Below are positions 6,525-11,571 of a stretch of 11,571 nt of DNA, one piece after another. The translations under genes and the position numbers were made by a program. Position 1 is the stretch's first letter. Every line of letters starts with the position of its first letter. Source of the DNA: Clostridia bacterium (GTDB lineage Bacteria; Bacillota_E; RBS10-35; JAJYVN01); the NCBI GenBank assembly GCA_027335515.1, contig DAHWHT010000265.1, forward strand, positions 1 to 11,571, given 5' to 3'. Under the pieces are notes generated by a model. That model ran no database searches, had not been told where the DNA came from, and worked only from the letters and a program-made list of their open reading frames with translations.

Positions 6525-7973
6525 CTACGCGTGCCGCTGCAACGCCGCGGCGGCAAACATGCGGGCGGTGCGACGCCGCCGCCGCTGCACGACCGCCTGC
6601 ATCTGTGCGGCCGTCGCGGCGGGCTGGCCGCGCCCGGCCGCCTCCAGGGCGTTGATCCCGGCCGCGATGGCACGGAAGCCTGCGGTCACACCCACCTGCC
6701 GGTTCCACAGCGCCGGCCACTGGGCGGCAAAGACCGCCGCCACGTTCTGCGGCTGGTAGCGGAAGAACTCGTAGTCGTAGCGGCCGAGTCCGTCGATCGT
6801 CGGCTGCGTCCAGGCCTCAAGGTTCTTGCTGCGCAGCGGCGGCGCCACCGAGCGCAGTACCGTCAACCACTCCTCCAGCAACCCCACCTGCCCGGGCGGC
6901 GCCAGGGCCTGGCGCATGTAGAAGCGGGTCCAGGTGGCGTCGATGGCGGCAAACCGCAGCAGTTCGAAAGCCAGGTCCGCATGGGGCGACAGGGCGTTGA
7001 TGCCGTAGAAGTTGTCGTGCAGGATCCCGACCCGGCGCACGGGGAAGCTCGGATAGGGGATGAAGTCCCACTTGACCTGGGTGCCGAGCCTCTGAACCGC
7101 CTCGATGATCGTCGGCTCCGCGCCCTGGGTGAACACCACGCTGCCGTCGAAGATCCCGGGGTTGGGGTAGCCATCCCCGGACGTCGCGGCCCTCTCCCAG
7201 ACCAGGTCGAGGAAATACTGCCCGCAGCGGATGCTGCCTGGCTGATCCAGCAGGCAGCGCGTATGGCTGGCATCCCGGTAGGCGCCGCCAAAGCCATGCA
7301 CCACCGCCGCCAGCCCCTCCGGCACCGGGTTGCCCGCGGTGCCCGGGCCGAAGGGCACCGAGCAGCCGTAGCGATGGCCGCCGCCGGGCAGCGCACCGCT
7401 GCAGCGCCGCCACAGGCGCTGCGCGTCCCGATAGGTCCAACCCGAGGCCGGGTAGGACAACCCGAGGCCGTCGAGGATGTCCTGCCGATACAGGTAAGCC
7501 TCGGAAGCCGCATTGTTGGGCAGCGCATACAGCCTGCCGCCGACACGGAAGGCGTCCAGTTGCCCCGGGGCCCAGGTGTGCGTCGACACACCGGCCGCCC
7601 GCAGCGGCCCGTCCAGCGGCACCAAAAGCGGCTGGTACTGCGGCCAGACCGAGCCCGCGTGGGCCAGCAGCACTGGCGCCGTGGCCGAACCCGCCAACAC
7701 GGCCGTCACCGTCGCGCTCGGCGGACCGTTGGCAAACTGCCACACCGCCCGCACCCCCTTGTGGCGGGCGTTGAAGGCCTGATCCACAAACTGCTGCACC
7801 AGCTTCACCGTCGTGGCGTCGTTGGGCACCCCCACCACATACAGCTGGAAGGGCACGACCAGCACCCGGGCCGCGCCGGCCGGGCGGGCCGCACAGCCGC
7901 CGTCCAACCCGCCGGCCACGACCAGCACCGCCGCCAGCCGACCCAACCATGTCCGCCGCGTCGAGCGACCCAT
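6525..7973 (-). CDS. Divergent sugar ABC-type solute-binding protein (SBP2)
   Basis: This 482-residue protein is the most divergent of the three binding proteins. The N-terminus has Arg residues, a hydrophobic stretch and then LDGGC, with Cys27. An Asp three residues before the Cys is unusual for a lipobox, so lipidation is less sure. Family-like parts are LLVPLDGPL (116-124), the GRLYALPNNAASEAYLYRQD segment (146-165), LSYPASGWTYRD (172-183), KWDFIPYPSFP (301-311) and the ELLRFAA...WTRFYMRQ block (337-355). Four cysteines (191, 204, 240, 250) lie within 60 residues and could form two disulfides. The tail RRRRRTARMFAAA (464-476) matches SBP1 and SBP3. The ATG at 7973 has GGAGGTG (7981-7987) 7 bases upstream, which makes the start secure. 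The gene ends in TAG. It lies 374 bases downstream of SBP3. Ligand unknown. Confidence 0.9.
   Translation of the reverse strand: MGRSTRRTWLGRLAAVLVVAGGLDGGCAARPAGAARVLVVPFQLYVVGVPNDATTVKLVQQFVDQAFNARHKGVRAVWQFANGPPSATVTAVLAGSATAPVLLAHAGSVWPQYQPLLVPLDGPLRAAGVSTHTWAPGQLDAFRVGGRLYALPNNAASEAYLYRQDILDGLGLSYPASGWTYRDAQRLWRRCSGALPGGGHRYGCSVPFGPGTAGNPVPEGLAAVVHGFGGAYRDASHTRCLLDQPGSIRCGQYFLDLVWERAATSGDGYPNPGIFDGSVVFTQGAEPTIIEAVQRLGTQVKWDFIPYPSFPVRRVGILHDNFYGINALSPHADLAFELLRFAAIDATWTRFYMRQALAPPGQVGLLEEWLTVLRSVAPPLRSKNLEAWTQPTIDGLGRYDYEFFRYQPQNVAAVFAAQWPALWNRQVGVTAGFRAIAAGINALEAAGRGQPAATAAQMQAVVQRRRRRTARMFAAAALQRHA
6546..6584 (-). other. C-terminal tail motif of SBP2
   Basis: Residues 464-476 read RRRRRTARMFAAA, six residues before the end. 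This is the same pattern as in SBP1 and SBP3. Confidence 0.75.
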
Positions 7974-8347
7974 CCGCCGGCACCTCCAGTCCTGCCGTTG
8001 CCGCCCAGGGAACGGAGGCATCACCCCTTGCGCAGTCCGCGCGGGCCTGATCCATCTTCCGATGCCACGCAAGCTCCCACGGCGACGCGGTGGCGCGGTG
8101 ACGACGGACGCCGGCTTCAACCTCCCGCAGGCGGACGCGGGGACGGGCGCTCGGCGCGGCCCAGCGCCGCTGCGGGGGCGGCTTCGGCCGACCGGCCTCC
8201 CCCTGGAGCCGAATACCCGTCCCGCTGGCGCCGGACGCCCCCTCCCCTCACGCGTGGTGTGGCGGGTTCCTGGGTGGACGTCGCCGCCGCGCCGTCCCAA
8301 ACCGGCTGCGCGTCCCCCGCGGCGCAGGGTATGCGGCCCCCGCCGAC
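7974..8347. other. Intergenic gap between SBP3 and SBP2
   Basis: In 374 bases I find no gene. The right end holds a modest inverted repeat, CTGCGC / GCGCAG (8306-8311 and 8322-8327), about 20 to 40 bases past the SBP3 stop on the minus strand, with no T-tract. The left end holds the SBP2 ribosome binding site. No clear promoter is visible. A minus-strand frame starting with ATG at 8055 crosses into SBP2 in another phase and looks like a shadow. Confidence 0.5.
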
Positions 8348-8740
8348 CTACGGCCGGCCGACGGCGGCCGCGAACATCCGAGCGATGCGCGTCCGGGTGC
8401 GCTGCCGCGCGGCACGCAGCGTCCGCAACCCGGAAACCGACCCACCGGCGTTGCTGCGCTCCAGGGCGTCCACCTGACGCGCCGCGGAGGTAAACGCCTG
8501 GCGAACCGAGGTCTTGCGCTGCGAAAGCGCCGTGAAATACCCCTGGATGATCGCCTCGGCGGACGCATCGAGGTAGCGGAAGTAGGAGGTGGGGTAGGCG
8601 TAGCCGTGCCTGGCCGCGTCGGCAAACCACTGGACGTTCTTGTGCCGCAGCGGCGGCGCCAGGGAGCGCACGAGGCGGATCCACTGCGGCCACAGCGACA
8701 GGAGGGCGGGCGCCATGAGAAAGATGCGCATCACGGACTG
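8348..8740 (-). pseudogene. C-terminal part of SBP3, downstream of in-frame TAG
   Basis: This 130-codon stretch continues the SBP3 reading frame directly after the TAG at 8741-8743. It starts QSVMRIFLMAPALLSLWPQW and aligns with the C-terminal third of SBP1 (MPQW, QWF) and SBP2 (RSVAPPLRSKN matched by RSLAPPLRHKN). It ends in the shared tail RTRTRIARMFAAA and a TAG stop at 8348-8350. It has no signal peptide and cannot be a binding protein alone. It would be made only by read-through or suppression, or if the TAG is a base error. A GTG at 8734 followed by ATG could start a short product, but no good ribosome binding site precedes it. The frame shows no further damage, so any inactivation would be recent. 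Confidence 0.8.
8363..8401 (-). other. C-terminal tail motif of SBP3
   Basis: If the TAG is read as one residue, residues 469-481 read RTRTRIARMFAAA, four residues before the end. This is the same numbering as the tail of SBP1. Confidence 0.7.
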
Positions 8741-9805
8741 CTACCACGACACCTCCGCGGAGAGCCAGCGCAGCAGTTCCCAGGCCTGGTCCGGGTGGCG
8801 CGTCAGGGCGTTGATCGCGTAGTACTGGTCGCCGCCGAAGCACGCCCGGCCGGCCGGGAAGACCGGGAAGGGATAGATGTCCCACCGGATGCTCGTCGCG
8901 GCCAGCTCGGTGACCGTGTCCAGGAGTGCGCCGGTCTGCTGCACGCTGATCACGGTGCGACCACCCACGAACTGCGCCAGGGCACCGCCGTAGGCCGACT
9001 TGGTCGTGCCCACCTGCGGCCACAGGAACTCCTGATACAACCAGTCCCCGGCATGCACCGAGGCCGGTTCGGCCAAGCCGCAACCCGCTCCCCCGTGCAG
9101 CACCTTGCGGCCGCCGAAGGCTCGAAAGATCCAATCGACGCCCCATGCCTGTGTTTCGGAAAACCACAGGTTGCAACCGAAGCGGCGGCTGTTTCCCCTG
9201 GTGCCGCTCAGCCGCCGGGCCAGGCGGACAAAGGCGTCGGCCGTCCAGGCCGGGTCGGGATAGCCAGCCCCCAGTTCGTCCAGCGCCGTGAGGTTCACCA
9301 GGTAGGCGGTGGTGTTGTAGTAGGTGGGCAGCGCCAACACGGCACCGGTGGTCCAGTCGCGAAAAGACGCGATCTGAGCCGGGGACCACAGACCGGGATC
9401 GATGTTGTCCCGGTGCATGTAGCCGGTCAGCGGCAGGAGGAACCCACCGGACGCATAGCCGCCGATGTTGTTGTTCAAGACGATGTCCGGCGCCGTCCCG
9501 GCCACCAGGGCCGCAGTGAGGGCCGCGGGGTTGCAGCACCCGCCCGGCGGCGGTACCAACCGCACCCGCAGGCCGGGGTTGGCGGCTTCAAACGGGGCGA
9601 TGCTGCGGGCCAGGAGCCGCTGCACCGTGGCGGTCCAGGTGCCGCCCGCCGTCCACGGGCTGAACGTCAAGGTGACGATCCCGTGGGCCAGCGCACCTCT
9701 CGCCCTGCCGCCCGGGGCGTCGAGGTCACAGCCGCCCGCGCCAAGGGCGGCCGTCACCGCCCCCGCCGCCGCGCGGCACAGCCGACGCCGCCGCGTCCGG
9801 AGCAT
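8741..9805 (-). CDS. Sugar ABC-type solute-binding lipoprotein (SBP3), cut by in-frame TAG
   Basis: These 354 codons form the N-terminal three quarters of a family 1 solute-binding protein. The N-terminus RTRRRR plus an Ala-rich hydrophobic stretch ends in GAGGC, with Cys26 the likely lipid anchor. Family motifs are PFEAANPGLRVRLVPP (71-86), GTAPDIVLNNN (103-113), FLLPLTGYM (122-130), TAYLVNLTALDELGAGYPD (166-184) and the end LLRWLSAEVSW (344-354). These match SBP1 (GTAPDVFADV, LLRWLSAEVPF) most closely. Translation stops at TAG (8741-8743), and the same frame then continues for 130 codons with the rest of the family sequence. The ATG at 9805 was chosen because it begins just before the signal peptide and is preceded by a G-rich GGGGGGTGG (9812-9820). 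An upstream in-frame ATG at 9931 would add 42 residues in front of the signal sequence. This is the first gene of the leftward series. Confidence 0.85.
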   Translation of the reverse strand: MLRTRRRRLCRAAAGAVTAALGAGGCDLDAPGGRARGALAHGIVTLTFSPWTAGGTWTATVQRLLARSIAPFEAANPGLRVRLVPPPGGCCNPAALTAALVAGTAPDIVLNNNIGGYASGGFLLPLTGYMHRDNIDPGLWSPAQIASFRDWTTGAVLALPTYYNTTAYLVNLTALDELGAGYPDPAWTADAFVRLARRLSGTRGNSRRFGCNLWFSETQAWGVDWIFRAFGGRKVLHGGAGCGLAEPASVHAGDWLYQEFLWPQVGTTKSAYGGALAQFVGGRTVISVQQTGALLDTVTELAATSIRWDIYPFPVFPAGRACFGGDQYYAINALTRHPDQAWELLRWLSAEVSW

Positions 9806-9865
9806 CGCACGCCACCCCCCGTTCCCAGGCGCGAGCAGCCGGCCTTCCGCCGTGCCGGTCGGTGA

Positions 9866-9899
9866 CCCGGGTCCGGCGCGGTGCAGGTCCCCCGGGTCC
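9866..9899. repeat. Paired CCCGGGTCC repeats upstream of SBP3
   Basis: CCCGGGTCC occurs at 9866-9874 and 9891-9899, 25 bases apart start to start. The first copy overlaps the 10-bp palindrome GACCCGGGTC (9864-9873). They lie about 60 to 95 bases before the SBP3 start, where an operator for a sugar-responsive regulator could sit. The high GC content makes chance matches likely. Confidence 0.35.
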
Positions 9900-10307
9900 C
9901 AGACCGGCGGCGCATCCACGGCCAAGGCCATCCTCCCGCGGCAAGCAACCCTCCGCCGCGTGCGTCAACGGCCACCACGGCCGGAACGGAAGGATCCGGC
10001 CCCGCCCGACGCCCCCCTCCCCCGGCGCCGCACGGTTCATCCCCGCCGCCCCGCCCTTCCCGAAACGGCATCACGCCCACCTGCGCAAAAGGTGTGGACC
10101 TGCAGGCCGGCCGCTGGGGTGGTTGCAGGGGATGCGACGGGCGTGGCGCGGGCGGACGGCGGCCGGATGCGGGCGCCAAGACGACCACGTCCGCCGTGGC
10201 TCCCCCTCCCCGGCGCGCCCCCTTGTGGCACCGTACTTTGCTCCGTAACGCACACCCGGACGGCCCGGCCGCCCAAGGGTCGGCCGTACGTATCCGCCAC
10301 CGTGGAA

Positions 10308-10355
10308 GGCGGGCGCGACGCTCCGCTGCGAAGCCCCGAAGCGGAGGGCGGGCGC
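10308..10355. repeat. Hairpin flanked by 9-bp direct repeats
   Basis: CTCCGCT (10321-10327) pairs with AGCGGAG (10340-10346) across a 12-base loop. The sequence GGCGGGCGC stands on both sides, at 10308-10316 and 10347-10355. It lies in the middle of the long gap. It may be a structured RNA element or the scar of a small insertion; no evidence separates these from chance. Confidence 0.35.
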
Positions 10356-10990
10356 TTGGACGCCGCGGGCGCATGCCGGCGTCCCCCAGGCCAACCCCTC
10401 CGCGGGCGCCCACGCGGGACGATGCCCTCGTGGACCCGCCGCTGGGCCGTCGTACCCGCACCGGCCGTCCCACCATCGGCTCGGGGTGCTCGGGTGCGCG
10501 CCTGCAGGGGTGCGGCAAGGTCCGTTCAACCGCCGACGACCGGCCGACCAGGTGATCCCACAAGTTCCGGCCAGAGTGGCGTTCAAGCGCCCCACCCGGC
10601 AGCGGGCAAGGGCCTGCGGCCCCCAGGCAGGTGGCCGCCGCGCTCCCGCCCCCCCCCAACCAGGCCGACGACCGCGCCGGCCGCTTCCCGGGCGACCCAC
10701 GCGGCCCCTTCCGTTCGGAGCGGCGGGCGCGGCCTGCCACCGCCGGTCTCCTGGTCGCAGGCGGCGGCAAGAGCCCCTGGCCAAAGTGGGGCGGGGAGGG
10801 CGGGCGCCACGCCGCTTCCCGACGTGCCAGAATAGGGCGGGACAGCCAGGGGCCCTGCTTCGGGGCGCCGACCCAGGGGGAACGGCAACCGCGGCCCAGA
10901 TCCGACGGCGAACACGGGGGACCGGGGCACTCAGGGTGGTGAAGATGCCGCAGCTCCACGAGGGCGCGGTGCGGACACGAAGGGGTGACC

Positions 10991-10995
10991 AAGGG
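10991..10995 (+). promoter_or_regulatory. Likely Shine-Dalgarno for a CTG start
   Basis: AAGGG lies 8 bases before the CTG at 11004. No ATG, GTG or TTG occurs in this frame between the stop codon at 10986 and the GTG at 11085, so this site supports the rare start. Confidence 0.45.
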
Positions 10996-11003
10996 CGGAT
11001 ACC

Positions 11004-11519
11004 CTGCGGATTCAGGCACTCAAGTTCGGCGGCCGCCGACACTACGAATGGACGACCGGCGTCCTCGCCCGGCACCCCGCCTTTGTGGTCTGCCTCGGCG
11101 AGCCGGGCAGGATACTCACGCACCACACAAAGGGCCAGACGTTCGCCGCCAGCGATTGGGCGCTTGAGTTCTTCTCGCCGCAGGAGTGGTTCACCATCAG
11201 CATCGACGTGCGGGATGGCCGCATCCACCAGTACTACTGCAACATCGCCGAGCCGGCGCGCCTCGTCGGCGAGACCCTGTCCTTCGTGGACCTCGACCTG
11301 GATCTGGTGCGCCGGCCCGGGAAGGGCTGGGAAGTGGTGGACGAAGACGAGCTTGAAACCAACGCCCAGCGCTTCGGCTACCCGCCCGCACTGGCGATCC
11401 GAGCCCGAGCGGAACTGGAAGAACTGCGCCGACGGATCCGCTCCCGCGACTTCCCGTTTGACGGCACATTGCGGCCCTACGTCGAACACGTCGCGGCACT
11501 CTCTCTGCGCCCGCTGTGA
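11004..11519 (+). CDS. DUF402 family protein, Ntdp/FomD-like phosphohydrolase
   Basis: The family includes the nucleoside tri- and diphosphatase Ntdp of Staphylococcus and the fosfomycin-pathway hydrolase FomD, both metal-dependent and cytoplasmic. Family features are LGEPGRILTHHTKGQTF (31-47), EFFSPQEWFTISIDVRDGRI (55-74), YYCN (77-80), SFVDLDLDLV (93-102), where Asp96, Asp98 and Asp100 are the likely metal ligands, and WEVVDEDELE (109-118). A basic C-terminal helix follows. The first strand, RIQALKFGGRRHYEW, is recognisable DUF402 sequence but lies upstream of the first standard start (GTG at 11085). I therefore place the start at CTG 11004, giving 171 residues. If GTG 11085 is used instead, the product has 144 residues and loses part of the barrel. 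The gene faces away from the sugar-related series and is probably unrelated housekeeping. The true substrate is unknown. Confidence 0.82.
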   Translation: MRIQALKFGGRRHYEWTTGVLARHPAFVVCLGEPGRILTHHTKGQTFAASDWALEFFSPQEWFTISIDVRDGRIHQYYCNIAEPARLVGETLSFVDLDLDLVRRPGKGWEVVDEDELETNAQRFGYPPALAIRARAELEELRRRIRSRDFPFDGTLRPYVEHVAALSLRPL

Positions 11520-11571
11520 CCCGTTTCACCGGGCCCAGTCCCGCCCCGAGCAGCGCGCGGACGCGCCGCCT

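Larger units (their letters stand above)
9806..11003. other. Long non-coding gap between divergent genes
   Basis: About 1.2 kb separates SBP3 (leftward) from the DUF402 gene (rightward). Long open frames cross it in several phases, but they are Arg/Pro/Gly-rich, lack family motifs and overlap each other, as expected in very GC-rich DNA. I see no tRNA, rRNA or riboswitch that I can name. The gap holds the paired CCCGGGTCC repeats near SBP3, a hairpin flanked by direct repeats (10308-10355), and a run of nine C bases (10649-10657). Promoters for both directions should lie here, but none matches a consensus well. Confidence 0.5.

Noticed and set aside
6817..8055. Minus-strand open frame beginning with ATG at 8055 and overlapping SBP2
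   Set aside because: It lies in a different phase over most of SBP2, which has a clear signal peptide, ribosome binding site and family motifs. The sequence is low in hydrophobic order.
8114..8125. GCTTCAACCTCC also occurs upstream of the GH36 gene at 2401-2412
   Set aside because: The match is only 12 bases. At GH36 it contains the ribosome binding site, but at 8114 no start codon follows. Chance or a common ribosome-binding sequence explains it.
10500..10575. A minus-strand translation reading LVGRSSAVERTLP resembles the false peptides that tRNA genes give
   Set aside because: I looked for a cloverleaf on both strands here. No T-arm, anticodon stem or acceptor pairing could be formed, so I do not call a tRNA.
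10649..10657. Run of nine C bases as a possible phase-variation tract
   Set aside because: It lies in non-coding DNA with no promoter pair or start codon placed to be switched by it. C runs are expected at this GC content.
9754..11019. Long open frames on both strands across the divergent gap
   Set aside because: They overlap each other, are Arg/Pro/Gly-rich and lack hydrophobic core patterns or recognisable motifs.

Overview
The window is very GC-rich. Starts are a mix of ATG and GTG, and several genes have strong purine-rich ribosome binding sites. The content (three sugar-ABC-type lipoprotein binding proteins, a GH36 alpha-galactosidase and a DUF402/Ntdp-like protein) fits a high-GC Gram-positive-type bacterium. 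A deep-branching high-GC Bacillota lineage is my best guess and an actinobacterium is the alternative. No marker gene settles this.

Layout from right to left. A DUF402 family gene (11004-11519, + strand) faces away from a long leftward gene series on the minus strand. Between them lie about 1.2 kb (9806-11003) with no convincing gene. The leftward series is: binding protein SBP3 (8348-9805, interrupted in frame by one TAG), binding protein SBP2 (6525-7973), an unrecognised lipoprotein with a Lys/Ala-rich linker (5085-6410), binding protein SBP1 (3619-5088, overlapping the lipoprotein gene by a GTGA), an SDR-fold protein (2519-3307), a GH36 alpha-galactosidase (377-2395), and the first 50 codons of an unrecognised gene that leaves the window at position 1.

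The likely shared theme is uptake and breakdown of alpha-galactosides. Surface lipoproteins would bind oligosaccharides, the cytoplasmic GH36 enzyme would release galactose or a related sugar, and the SDR might act on a product. No permease or ATPase gene lies in the window, so the binding proteins must work with a transporter encoded elsewhere or do something other than import.

The most unusual points are these. (1) The three binding proteins differ widely in sequence yet all end in the same short tail, R-x-R-x-R-[TI]-A-[AR]-M-F-A-A-A, which standard solute-binding proteins do not carry as far as I know. (2) SBP3 has an in-frame amber codon exactly where SBP1 has a glutamine, and reading through it restores a 485-residue protein of family length with the same tail. 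(3) A histone-H1-like Lys/Ala-rich lipoprotein is translationally coupled to SBP1. (4) The SDR keeps its nucleotide-binding motifs but lacks the Ser, Tyr, Lys and Asn catalytic residues. Points 1 and 3 together could mark an undescribed surface assembly. That is inference.
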